Positions 1-8,189 are shown, numbered from the stretch's first letter. The stretch is DNA of 31,527 nucleotides from Chara braunii (GCA_003427395.1 BFEA01000250.1:1657712-1689238); one strand, 5' to 3'. Program-made: numbers and translations. Notes: generated from the sequence alone by a model not told the origin.

Positions 1-17
1 CACACACACACACACAC
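1..17. repeat. (CA)n microsatellite
   Basis: Perfect CA dinucleotide run at the left edge of the window. Its true length cannot be seen because it runs off the window. Confidence 0.9.
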
Positions 18-462
18 GGCCACCGTTGATCCCCGCAAAGCCACGCTTCGATAACGTGGTTTGGTCCCCCACGCCCCACGCGCTCGCCCCACGCCCCTAC
101 ACCGCCGTTCGTTCGCGCGTCGGCCTGCACACCGACGCTTTCCGGTTTCCGCCTCTCCGCAACTTTCCGTTGGCCTCCACTCGGCCGTCGGTACCCGCCT
201 CGGTCTGGGACTCGCCCCTGCGCCCGTTCGCCTGCCCGCATCCCTCGTGCCACCGCTTTGGCCGTCGGTACCCGCCTCCGCCTGGGACTCGCCCCTGCGC
301 CGCCACTGGTTCCCCCTCGTCCCACTGCCTCGGAGCGCCAAACAGATTTTTGTTGGGCCCAGCACGGGGCGTCACGCTGGGCCCTTTGTAGTCTTTAAGA
401 GTATAGAGATGAATAATTTTTTTTTATGGAATGCTTTTTTAACTTTCATTTCTCGTGGGAAT
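18..462. other. GC-rich flank without a recognisable gene
   Basis: Several ORFs are open here on both strands, but they are Pro/Arg/Ala-rich and look like products of GC-rich composition. A block of about 42 bases starting with GGCCGTCGGTACCCGCCT occurs at about 183 and again at about 260, a period of 77. A perfect 9-bp inverted repeat, GGGCCCAGC/GCTGGGCCC, lies at 355-363 and 376-384 with a 12-base loop, shortly before recognisable LINE homology. This could be sequence upstream of a 5'-truncated LINE insertion. I see no host gene. Confidence 0.5.
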
Positions 463-3218
463 TTTTCTGTTGATAAAATTAATTTTGGACCGGCCTTCAG
501 GCGATGGGTGAGAATCCTACACAAAAACGCTACTACTTGTATACAGGTTAACGGATTAGTAGTACCTCTCTTTGAGCTCCAACGATCGATCAGACAAGGA
601 GACCACATTGCCCCCTACCTTTTTTTGATCATAATGGAGGCACTCTCCGCCAACCTGAGGCACAATAAGAATCTCACTCGTATCACGATTGTTGGCATCC
701 CGGCGGAAGCAGTGCCAATCTGCTCCCTGTTTGCAAACGACCTCTCCATTATGGTGGAGACAGAGGCACAAAACATGGACGAGATCCGGACACTTATGAA
801 CCGTTTTTGTATGGTCTCTGACATGACTGTTAACTGGGGGCAAAAGACCATGGGCTGGTGGCTACATCACCAAGGGGGTAGACCTCCTGAGAACCCGCGT
901 ATCACCTGGCTCCCTCCAGACGATCCCCTTAGAATCCTAGGGACGCTGGTTACAGCTAAGGGAAAACCCAATACTAACGATGAGTGACTGGGAGCTCAGC
1001 GCAAACCAAGTTAGCGAACGGGAACAATAAACATACATCAATTTTTGGGCGGACCCTTGTCATCAACAATATGGTACTCGCCACTGTCTGGTATAAAGCC
1101 ATCATATGGCCCATGAGCAGTGGGGGGTTCAAGGCGTTAAAACGACAGTTGGCGGTCTTCCTTTGGAGAGGAGACAACGACAATGCCCGCACCATTAGTC
1201 GGGTTGCATGGGAATCAGTGATCCAGCCTACGGCTGGAGGTGGCCTCGGAATCGTGAACCCCTCCATGCAGTTTTAAGCCCTCAGCCTTCGCTGGTTCCA
1301 ACATCTCATTTTCGCACCAACCTCCCCATGGGTCCCTTTGGGCTTAGCACAGATCGCAGCCCTGGCCCCGGAGGCTCCACCAGAGATAGACCCTCTGGTG
1401 TGGCTTGAGGACAGGTTTTGGAGACTAACAAGAAAATACAGGAATGGAGACCTTGTGGACGAACATTGGATATGTCTCTTTAGGACATGGAGGAAACTCT
1501 CAATCCCCGATCACCCGTCCCCGCAAAGGTGGAAGAAAGTCTTTAGGCAACCCCTATTTGGTAATAGGCTAATTACAGATTCCCTCGGTCGGGTGAGATG
1601 CAGCTCAAATCCGCCATGGAAGGGTTGGGTGAAACATGGGGTCCGAAGAGTGGGAGATCTCTGGGATGTGGCAGCCGGGGAATGGAAGAGTGAAGAAAGA
1701 ATGCGAGGTTGCCTGCGATATAGCCACCTAACAGAGTCAGCAATGAATGAGCTTATTGAAAGCTTCCCCCTTCAATGGTACACAACCCTTCGAAAGGGCC
1801 CCTGCCTAAAAGAAGGGGATTGGGTGGGAGTACCGGGTCAGGGAATGCAAGTCGGTCCACCGCACATGGTGGACCAAGACCAGGTGCTGATCGAATGCTT
1901 CGACATCCAAAAAATGGACCACCTACAATGGAGTCGTAAGCCTTTTATCTGGAAAGAGAGGAGGGATGTCTATCAAATCAGGGTGATAGAGGATGACAAG
2001 GGATGGAGGGTTTTTCGACCGATGACCCCGATAGAAGATCTCCCCTTTGACCCTGACGAGTGGCAGTGGTCGTGGAAAGATCAGAAAATTGCGAAAAAAG
2101 GGGGGAAGGTGAAACCAGTGGCATTAGTCACTCTAAAAACTAGGACAATATACCAAATGCTTAGACCAAGGCGCAGACTGAGAGATGTGGTCGAGGATAG
2201 ATGGCAACGCCATCTCAATGTAGATAGCGGTCTGCTCAAGCTTGTCCGGTGGTTCAGAGAATATGGAAAGAGGCCAGCCAAAATCTCTTTCCTGCAATGG
2301 CAAATTGCCCATTGGTGTCTACCAACTAACAACTGGTTAAACCACCAGTACTTGGGGCCGGCCTTAGCGTTAACGCTACGAAAATTTCGCGGCCGGCGGG
2401 CCGTGGATAAATTGAATCCACAGCCCGTGTCGCTTCGACCTCCGACGCGCAGTGCAGCGGCGTGCAGTGCCCAAGTACTGGTGGTTTAATTGATCATACG
2501 CAGTTGGAACAGCAAGGAAAAACACTTCCTTGGTGTCAAAGGTGCCTCCGGACTTTCCCTAGTAAAAAGCGCCCTGAAACGGTGGAACACATCTTCCTAC
2601 AGTGCCACGCAGTCGTTTTGCTATGGCGATGGTGGGACAGAGTGTGGCGGCACATTGTACCAGGTGCAGCATGGCCATGGGACTGGAGGGCCACACTGTT
2701 AGGACACTGCCCCCAGTTCCGAGGAAACCCCTTCAAAGAAAATATGTATTGCCTGGGTAGGAGATCCGTCCTGTGGGTAATACGGTGGAGAAGATGTATT
2801 CTGGAACTGGAGGGGGCCTGGGTGGAAGATGGGGAAGTTACAGAACAACTACGGCTTCTAATTCAGTATGAGCTCACGGCTCAATGGCAGGCTGTGAAGG
2901 AAAAATTGAAGCACACAAACACCAGGATGGATATTGACAAACTCATCTCCCGCTTCTGGGAAGACTGGCTGGGAGGGACTCGGAAATGGGAAGGCTGGAT
3001 AGCAAAGGTGAGCTGGGCAGGAGACGAGCAGGACCAGCAACGGGCTTCACCGACAAGATCATCAGCTGACACACTCGGATTTGGAAAGGGATTACTCACT
3101 GCATTTTCATGAATGGACAAAGGTGGATCCGAGGGAACCGTTACGACCGGCCCATGAGTTCAATGACCCCTTACCCCCCCATCCACTATCCCTGGAAGAA
3201 TGTGCGAGGGACGGCTGA
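463..3218 (+). pseudogene. LINE ORF2 remnant: RT C-terminal half, connection region, zf-RVT
   Basis: Would encode the reverse transcriptase used for target-primed reverse transcription. The visible order is an RT block with RQGD at 593-604, an active-site region at 730-741 reading FAND instead of FADD, then FLWRG and GGLGI motifs (about 1150-1255). A long connection region follows with FRQPLFGN (about 1540) and DLPFDPDEWQW (about 2035-2070). Last is a C-x2-C...H-x4-C zinc knuckle of the plant LINE zf-RVT type (2534-2605). Frames change near 985, 1280 and 3050-3110. The MITE at 2341-2485 interrupts the codons for Asn-Trp-Leu-Ile-Asp-His. The C-terminal tail HEFNDPLPPH is in another frame and ends at 3218, and a matching tail occurs in copy C. 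The Asp-to-Asn change at 736-738 alone would probably abolish catalysis. Confidence 0.8.
2341..2485. mobile_element. TTAA-flanked MITE, 145 bp (copy 1)
   Basis: Terminal inverted repeats of 15 bp, ACCACCAGTACTTGG and CCAAGTACTGGTGGT, border a GC-rich interior without coding potential. TTAA flanks both sides (2337-2340 and 2486-2489). Removing the element and one TTAA restores the LINE reading frame exactly at Trp-Leu-Ile-Asp-His, as also seen uninterrupted in copy C at about 30780. TTAA duplication is the hallmark of piggyBac-type transposases. A TA target with a one-base-longer TIR would also fit, but both copies in this window sit in TTAA. The element is non-autonomous and must have been moved in trans. 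Confidence 0.85.
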
Positions 3219-3574
3219 AGTGCCATCGGAGTCCCTTTCTCATTCGCACCTCAGCAATTTTATTTCTTTCCAAATACGAGTTCGGACAGTGCAGTCATCG
3301 GCAATCATAGGCAACAGCGGACGGCCGGAAGCTGAGGGAGGCAGGGTGACAACCAGGAATGTCCTTGTCTGTTGTTTTTGTGTCTTCTCAGGCTTCCGAC
3401 GTCTACTGTCCACATAAAGATACAGAATGCTGGCAGGCGAGCGAGTCTATGGCCTTCCAAACATGATTTCAGGCAGTACAGTCATCAGCAACAGTTGACG
3501 ACCGTCAGGTCCCTATGCTTTCTCGAAACCTCCAATGACGATACACTTGTACTGATGTACTAAAAAAATGTATT

Positions 3575-3944
3575 TGTGGGACGCTGGACCCGGTTTCCAG
3601 CAAAAAAGAAGTTGGCTCAGAGGTAGGCTCAGAGATAGGAGACCCTGGAGGGGTAGGAAGGATACACCGGTGCCCCCCGGTGGCTCTCTCTGATACCCTG
3701 CCAGGATAGGGGTTAGGACTGGACTAGGGAGAAGGCTACTATGGGACGCTGGACCTGGTTTCCAGCACGATGACCTGTTTGTGCAGGAGCTGGACCTGGT
3801 TTCCAGCAACAGGGTTTTTCCCAGACTGTCGCATGATCATGGATTTTGTTATTGCTTCGTATTTTCACCTATGTACTTCTGAAGGACGCTGAGCCTGGTG
3901 CTCAGCAAAGATGTATCAATGGGACGCTGGACCCGATTTCCAGC
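3575..3944 (+). repeat. Five-copy array of a short hairpin motif in the LINE A 3' tract
   Basis: The motif GGACGCTGG...CCAGCA recurs with its hairpin at 3583-3601, 3748-3766, 3789-3807, 3888-3906 and 3926-3944. Four copies pair GCTGGA with TCCAGC around a 7-base loop. The copy at 3888 pairs GCTGAGC with GCTCAGC around a 5-base loop, a compensated stem. The spacing is irregular (165, 41, 99 and 38 bases), so this is not a simple tandem satellite. A related hairpin lies before the A tail of LINE B at 22271-22289. Likely an RNA structural element of retroposon 3' ends. Its function is unknown. Confidence 0.75.
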
Positions 3945-4060
3945 AGGTGCTGCTCCCCACCAATAGATGGAGCCTCCCCATTGGTGCTAGTGGTGTCTGC
4001 TCTTATCAGCACCCCTAGCAGCCGCTCGGGTTGTTTCAAAAAAAAAGAAAAAAAAAAAGG
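3945..4060 (+). repeat. Retroposon 3' terminal stem-loop module with A-rich tail
   Basis: After the last hairpin comes GGTGCTGCTCCCCACC, then a stem TGCTAG (3985-3990) pairing with CTAGCA (4015-4020). Inside it sits the conserved CTGCTCTTATCAGCA, which can form an inner TGCT/AGCA stem. GGGTTGTTTC and an A-rich tail interrupted by single G follow. The same module ends the SINE inside LINE B (19640-19762) and the fragment at 22990-23093. It also occurs in reverse complement at 5410-5550. Confidence 0.8.
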
Positions 4061-4137
4061 AGGGAATTCCATAAAGGAATAGGACCCTTAAAAAAAAGGG
4101 GAGGATGACCAGAGATCATGTTGTATTAGTGTACAGT

Positions 4138-4170
4138 GCTGGATAGGGGCTGGATAAGGGCTGGATAGGT
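4138..4170. repeat. Three tandem copies of an 11-bp unit
   Basis: GCTGGATAGGG, GCTGGATAAGG and GCTGGATAGGT follow each other without spacers. It lies in otherwise unassigned sequence between the LINE A tail and a partial SINE-B. Confidence 0.8.
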
Positions 4171-4249
4171 GGGCTATGGTAGTGTGTCACATGCTAGGTG
4201 GTAGGACCGTAGAGTATTAACGTGGGGATGCGTAGGGTAGGTGGCCTAT

Positions 4250-4329
4250 CCTGTCTGGACAACCATTGGCTGCCGCTACTTGCAATCACCACTGGTCTGG
4301 TCCTTGGCCTCTACAACACCCTGGGCTTA
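4250..4329 (+). mobile_element. Partial, diverged SINE-B (3' part), cut by a MITE
   Basis: TCTGGACAACC (about 4254) and CTCTACAACACCCTGGGCTT (about 4309) are spaced almost exactly as the matching blocks of the complete SINE-B at 5234 and 5291. The middle is diverged. Where SINE-B would enter its A-rich tail, the sequence instead meets TTAA and the second MITE. The 5' half is not clearly recognisable upstream. Confidence 0.6.
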
Positions 4330-4330
4330 A

Positions 4331-4529
4331 ACCACCAGTACTTGGCCCAGCTATCGCAGCCAAGCCTGGAAGTGCCCTGCGCGCCGTTTCCCGCCGAAGC
4401 GCCAATTCCATTTTTGTTTTCGGAAAGGCTGGCGGCGCCAGCCATCTAGGTCTGGTTGCCCGAAGCGCGAACTTCGCGTAGCCTTAACGCTAAGGCCCGC
4501 AGCCGATATATGGGCCAAGTACTGGTGGT
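4331..4529. mobile_element. TTAA-flanked MITE, 199 bp (copy 2)
   Basis: Same 15-bp terminal inverted repeats as copy 1, flanked by TTAA at 4327-4330 and 4530-4533. The interior is different in length but shares a subterminal block. CGTAGCCTTAACGCTAAGG near the right end is the reverse complement, with one mismatch, of a block near the left end of copy 1. The two copies are therefore inserted in opposite relative orientation. It sits at the junction of a partial SINE-B and its expected tail. No coding potential. Confidence 0.85.
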
Positions 4530-4533
4530 TTAA

Positions 4534-5079
4534 GAAGAAGGGCCGTAGCATTAGTATTAGTCTATCATGAGCTACATTTGGAAGGTGGGTGCTTTTGGGG
4601 ATTCCCCCATTCGGCCATGTGTTCGGGCTCAAAGGGTGGGTAGCAAATCCGCAATGTCTAGGGACTGAACCCCACATGGCGGCATCATGGAAAAGCCATA
4701 GGCCACATACCGTACAACCACCGACTGTGTCTGCGAGAGCCTGGACCCTGACACAACCAAAGTCAAAAACAAAAGAAGTGGGTCGGTAATTTCCAAAAAT
4801 GGCAAGCCCTGTGGTTCTGTAGCCATAACCAGGTCACTGACGGACAATGCCCAGATCCAACCAGGGCCAGGACAGCTAATGCATCCGTCATAGGAGATGC
4901 TCCCTTGCCTGCTTGCCCCCCCCCCCTCTCCTCCCCTTGCCTTTCCCCCTGGCCGTGACTTACGGATGGAGAGGGTAGTGTGGTTGAGCGTGGGGCCGAG
5001 GAGGGCCCATTTCAGAGGTGAAAATGATTGCCCGGTGGAGAACTTAGGAGCCAAAGTGGTTGACCTGTGGAGAACTTAG
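4534..5079. other. Unassigned intergenic or decayed repeat sequence
   Basis: Open frames exist, the longest on the minus strand at 4629-5054 (141 codons), but I recognise no domain. A pyrimidine-rich patch lies near 4905-4950. The phrase GTGGAGAACTTAG occurs twice 32 bases apart (about 5035 and 5067) just before SINE-B. I cannot assign a gene here. Confidence 0.4.
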
Positions 5080-5092
5080 AAATCATTTTATC

Positions 5093-5330
5093 TGGTCAGG
5101 TCACCCCGCCAACTTGAGGGTGGCAATGGGTGATGGTCCTGGGTGGTTAACACTAGGGGAGGACAGGGGGGGTGGGGGTGCGCCAGGGCAAAAGGATGAG
5201 AGGAAGGGTGGGTGGGGTCTTCAGAGGGGTTCATCTGGACAACCGAGTGGCCGAGTACTGTGGGTGACTGCCATCCGTCTAGTATCCCACTCTACAACAA
5301 CCTGGGCTTTCAAAAAAATAAAAATAAAAA
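5093..5330 (+). mobile_element. SINE-B, complete copy with 13-bp target site duplication
   Basis: A short non-coding unit of about 235 bp runs from TGGTCAGGTCACCCCGCC to CTCTACAACAACCTGGGC and an A-rich tail of the form (A)nT(A)nT(A)n. It is bracketed by AAATCATTTTATC at 5080-5092 and again at 5328-5340, a perfect 13-bp duplication that marks LINE-driven retroposition. A second nearly full-length copy lies inverted at 6020-6270 and a partial one at 4250-4329. No clear tRNA head is visible. GGTGGTTAACACT (about 5143) and GGGTTCATCTGG (about 5228) only loosely resemble pol III A and B boxes. Confidence 0.85.
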
Positions 5331-5407
5331 TCATTTTATCATGAACAAGGCCCGGAACCTCACCAGTCTACTCAGAAAGAACTAGCTTGGGCCATTCCCG
5401 GACTTCG

Positions 5408-5409
<2 letters not shown>

Positions 5410-5451
<42 letters not shown>

Positions 5452-5550
5452 GTCCCTCCAGTGCTAGCGGGGCTGTTTAGAGCAGGCATCGCTAGCACCC
5501 GGGGACGTGTTGAAATAAAACTGCTGGAAGATGGGTCCGGCGCCCCATCC
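5410..5550 (-). mobile_element. SINE-A-type 3' end with poly(A), minus strand
   Basis: Thirty-eight T at 5410-5447 represent the poly(A) tail of a minus-strand element. Directly inside it lies the perfect 9-bp stem GTGCTAGCG/CGCTAGCAC (5461-5469 with 5490-5498) around an inner CTGCTCTAAACAGC. On the minus strand it ends GGGACTGTT-A(n), as does the SINE at 19537-19762. Further in, GGACCCATCTTCCAGCAG matches the hairpin region of the other copies. The 5' boundary is unclear. The element may extend up to the ORF at 5556-5972 or beyond. Confidence 0.75.
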
Positions 5551-5555
5551 CTGCC

Positions 5556-5972
5556 TCAATCCCTCAGCCATTCGCCAAAAGAATTAATTGTTACAAAATG
5601 CTTAATAATGCTTATCTTCCACTGGGGTTTGATGTTCTGTTTCCCCAGCTCCAAACATCTCTCCCTTGACCTTGTTATATGCAGAGGGACTGTCTGTGTT
5701 ACACCGTTCTTATCAAGTGCATGATTTCCATCACAGCGTGGGGTGGGGGTGGGGGTGGTTTCGCCATCTTCTTCATCTTCCAACATTGACGGCGGAAGTG
5801 TCTGTGTGTTGAATGAAGTGGTGCCCCCCTCTCTCTTTTCAAACATCTCATTCTCTCCGGTGTTATCAGATGAGGGGGTGTTTGTCATCACGATCTTATC
5901 AACTTGGTACAGCCGAGGTGCAGGATGTGCTGGTAGTGGGGTCTCTGCCATGTGGCAGGGGCGAGGGGGCAC
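5556..5972 (-). CDS. Hypothetical ORF upstream of a retroposon tail
   Basis: An open frame of 138 codons with no family I recognise. It has a Pro-rich start, a central acidic patch LEDEEDGE followed by alternating Thr/Pro, and a basic/aromatic C-terminus around QWKISIIKHF. It stops only just upstream of the retroposon 3' hairpin and poly(A) module on the same strand. It might therefore be the end of an element's ORF or a captured gene fragment rather than a chance frame. On the other side it is bounded by the A tail of SINE-B (-). It could also be spurious. Confidence 0.3.
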   Translation of the reverse strand: MPPRPCHMAETPLPAHPAPRLYQVDKIVMTNTPSSDNTGENEMFEKREGGTTSFNTQTLPPSMLEDEEDGETTPTPTPRCDGNHALDKNGVTQTVPLHITRSRERCLELGKQNIKPQWKISIIKHFVTINSFGEWLRD

Positions 5973-6019
5973 CTATTTTGTATAGCTGCTCTGAGGTGGT
6001 TGATTTCCCCGCTGTTCTC

Positions 6020-6270
6020 TTTTTTCTTTATTATTCTTTTTTATTCTTTTTTTTGACAAAGCCCAGGTTGTTGTAGAGGTGGGATACTAGACGGATGGCA
6101 GTCACCCAGAGTACTCGGCCACTTGGTTGTCCAGATGAACCCCTCTGAAGACCCCACCCACCCTTCCTCTCATCTTTTGCCCTGGCGCACCCCCACCTCC
6201 CCTGTCCGACCCTAGTGTTAACCACCCAGAACCATCACCCATTGCCATCTTGGCGGGGTGATCTGACCAG
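6020..6270 (-). mobile_element. SINE-B, inverted copy
   Basis: The reverse complement of this stretch follows the complete SINE-B nearly end to end, including TCACCCCGCCAA at the 5' end and the A-rich tail, here 6020-6054 as T-rich sequence. Together with the copy at 5093-5330 it forms a widely spaced inverted repeat. I found no convincing target duplication. CAACCAC on both sides is too short and is offset from the tail. Confidence 0.8.
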
Positions 6271-6450
6271 ACAGTGGTTGCAGGTACCGGGGCTAAGCAG
6301 AGGCGCCTACCCCCTGCTCAGCCCCAGTTGAAGCAGACGCCGTGCAAGCCTGATTGCATGGGGACTTCGGGAGCTAGGTTTGAACATGCTACTACAGGTC
6401 TTCATGAGGGTGCACAGTGACTCCCATCTAGCTTAGTTGTGTGGTGATCA

Positions 6451-6710
6451 TAGAGAGCTGGGTATCCTCCATTCCCTCGTATGTCCCTGGAGCCCGTTCC
6501 AGCCATCACACCCCCGACATCCCGTACTAAGGAACTGCTATGCCAGCCTCAACCCTATGCTACGTACTAGGAGGATAGCCAACCCTAGGTCATGAGTTAT
6601 GGACTGAGTTTCTTTATCCTTATGTTGTCTTTTTACTACAGTGTACTATGGTGTTGATGGTAGAGAGATGGGGATCCTCCGTTCCCTCGTATATCCCTGG
6701 AGCCCGTTCC
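6451..6710. repeat. 50-bp block duplicated at exactly 210-bp spacing
   Basis: The block beginning TAGAGAG and ending CCCTGGAGCCCGTTCC occurs at 6451-6500 and 6661-6710, about 46 of 50 bases identical. Weaker similarity extends a few bases upstream of each. The intervening sequence has no coding potential that I recognise. It could be two monomers of a decayed 210-bp tandem repeat or two fragments of a dispersed repeat. Confidence 0.75.
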
Positions 6711-6841
6711 GAACCCGCGGTAAGGTGCAGTATCAACTGTTCCTGAGCAACATAACCTGGGGTTCTTGGCTCATATCTTACCAGAGTGAGTCTATTTGTT
6801 GTAGGGTGAGAGGTTAATCCTTCCTGATTATCATGTCCAGT

Positions 6842-6925
6842 TGATGTGGCTCAGTGGTTAGAGCACCGGTTGGAAATGCGCATTGCGGTATGAGGTTGCG
6901 GGTTCAAAACTCAATTGCAACCTTG
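6842..6925 (+). mobile_element. tRNA-like SINE head (pol III A and B boxes)
   Basis: TGGCTCAGTGGTTAGAGCA reads as a tRNA A box with an intact D-arm stem (GCTC/GAGC). GGGTTCAAAAC about 50 bases later reads as a slightly degenerate B box. The anticodon and acceptor arms do not fold properly: only GTTG/CAAC pairs at the ends and the anticodon region is too long. It is therefore best read as a tRNA-derived SINE promoter, not a functional tRNA gene. The body downstream (to about 7140) is unassigned. Confidence 0.6.
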
Positions 6926-7149
6926 CGCATGGACACCGGCAGGGCGTTAGATTGACGCACGACTGGACATACACTTCCGTGGGCTGACGCATGGTACTAT
7001 TACAGACACTGCCTGCGCACCAGCCAACAAGGGTTGTTCATGGTGTTGTATGTTGGTTCTAGGTTTCACATGGGTTGCTTGGGGGTGTCGGTCTTGGGTG
7101 TTCTGCTGTTGATCTCCCCAGTCTGGTATATCACACGTTTGTGCCATTT

Positions 7150-7220
7150 CCACTAGTCGTTCACATGGTAGAGTCATACGATTACATGTTTCAAGGTCAC
7201 GGGTTCGAGCTTCAGGCTGG
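7150..7220 (+). mobile_element. Second tRNA-like SINE head
   Basis: CACATGGTAGAGTC resembles an A box, and GGTCACGGGTTCGAGC carries a perfect B-box core (GGTTCGA). The spacing fits a tRNA-derived promoter. It is followed by TTTTTTTTTT (about 7226-7236), which would terminate pol III, so a very short transcript is possible. A full cloverleaf is not evident. It may be a degraded tRNA gene or another SINE. Confidence 0.5.
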
Positions 7221-7263
7221 CAGTTTTTTTTTTCAAGCTTATTTTCATAGTCCTGGGCAGTCA

Positions 7264-7298
7264 ATCCCCTGTAGCTCAGGGTAATCAATGCTGGCAGG
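7264..7298 (+). repeat. Fragment shared with the 5' end of the SINE inside LINE B
   Basis: ATCCCCTG, six variable bases and then AGGGTAATCAATGCTGG followed by CAGG also begin the SINE at 19537. The six variable bases differ (TAGCTC here, GTTTCC there), yet both versions keep a CCCTG/CAGGG hairpin. Sequence after this block is not shared, so this is a head fragment of the same family. Confidence 0.65.
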
Positions 7299-7654
7299 GA
7301 TCCATGATAATGTGTGACGCCCAACCTCACGCCCAGCACGACTTCCTGATTGGAGTAGATTGTGGGCCTGGAAGTGCGAAAAGGGGTGTGCCAAGGATTT
7401 TTGGGAAAGTGGGGCTGGAGTCCCAGGTCAGAACTGAGATCTCCTGGCAGAGTTTTTTGGGGGCATGGGTGTAATTTGGCAGGGAGGGCTGACCATTTCC
7501 GGTCATAAGGCAGATGGCATGCGCGGGTCTTTTATGGCCGTTCGATCCATCTGTGTAGGGGACGGCGGTTCATCGGAAGGTCCCTTCGGGGTGGGTGTGA
7601 TCCCGATGAGTCCGGTCGTCGGTTGTTGCCACGTGGCGCCGGTCGTCGTACGTT

Positions 7655-8182
7655 CTAGTTGGGCCCTTGCGGTCCCGAGGCCCTCTGGTTGCCGCGTTGT
7701 CGGCAATTTCCGCAGGGCGTGCTGGGCCAGTAGGGGGCTATGGCTTTCCACGGGATGACCCTGAGTTGATGATACAGGAGGGGAAGACGGAAGGGAGGGA
7801 AGTTAGTGGAGATAACGACAAAGCCAGGGGAAATAAAGTAGTGAGTGTGGTGCGCTGTGGGGAAATCAGAGCACCGGGGGTCGCTGGTGGTGGCGCAATG
7901 AAACTCCCTAGGACACAGTCGATTTTCTGTTAGGCAGCGAAATCTCTGTCGAAGGCTTTCTTCTATCCAAGGGGTGAAGTATTCCGGGTCGTACAATGAC
8001 TCTGAGCTCTCGGAGCGTGTCATTATGTCATCGCAGAACTGCGAGATGCCTAAGGGCGGGTCTGTGCCGATGGCGATCACCGCGTGTGAGCACGTGCAGG
8101 CCGCGTGAATCGAGTCACGCTTACACGTGTTCACGCGAGATGATTGCTTCGTTGCTGACGTGGAATGACCACATCCAATCAA
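7655..8182 (-). CDS. Hypothetical ORF beyond the putative LTR
   Basis: Open for 175 codons on the minus strand, the same strand as the Ty3 element. A plausible stretch is YDPEYFTPWIEESLRQRF, followed by scattered Cys and Pro-rich sequence. I do not recognise it. It could be the start of a gag-like ORF of another element that shares the LTR-like region, a host fragment, or a chance frame in GC-rich DNA. The rest of 7345-8190 has no clear feature. Confidence 0.2.
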   Translation of the reverse strand: MIGCGHSTSATKQSSRVNTCKRDSIHAACTCSHAVIAIGTDPPLGISQFCDDIMTRSESSESLYDPEYFTPWIEESLRQRFRCLTENRLCPREFHCATTSDPRCSDFPTAHHTHYFISPGFVVISTNFPPFRLPLLYHQLRVIPWKAIAPYWPSTPCGNCRQRGNQRASGPQGPN

Positions 8183-8189
8183 TCGTTGA

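Larger units (their letters stand above)
463..4060 (+). mobile_element. LINE copy A (L1-like non-LTR retrotransposon), 5'-truncated
   Basis: Homology to the other two LINEs in the window begins inside the RT domain near 463, so the endonuclease and all of ORF1 are absent. This is the usual result of incomplete target-primed reverse transcription. ORF2 remnants run to a TGA at 3218. They are followed by about 0.8 kb of 3' tract with repeated hairpins (3575-3944), a terminal stem-loop and an A-rich tail (about 4038-4060). Protein similarity to copy C is close along the whole C-terminal half, so A and C belong to one subfamily. The hairpin-rich end could instead be a separate retroposon inserted behind the LINE. 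No target duplication was found. Confidence 0.75.

Noticed and set aside
3575-3944. CRISPR-like array of repeats and spacers
   Set aside because: Repeat spacing is irregular, the repeats diverge, no cas genes are present, and the context is eukaryotic retroelements.
5051-5070. Direct repeat of GTGGAGAACTTAG as a SINE-B target duplication
   Set aside because: The true duplication is AAATCATTTTATC at 5080-5092 and 5328-5340. The other repeat is entirely on one side of the element.
6842-6925. Functional tRNA gene
   Set aside because: The A and B boxes are good, but the anticodon and acceptor arms do not fold into a cloverleaf.
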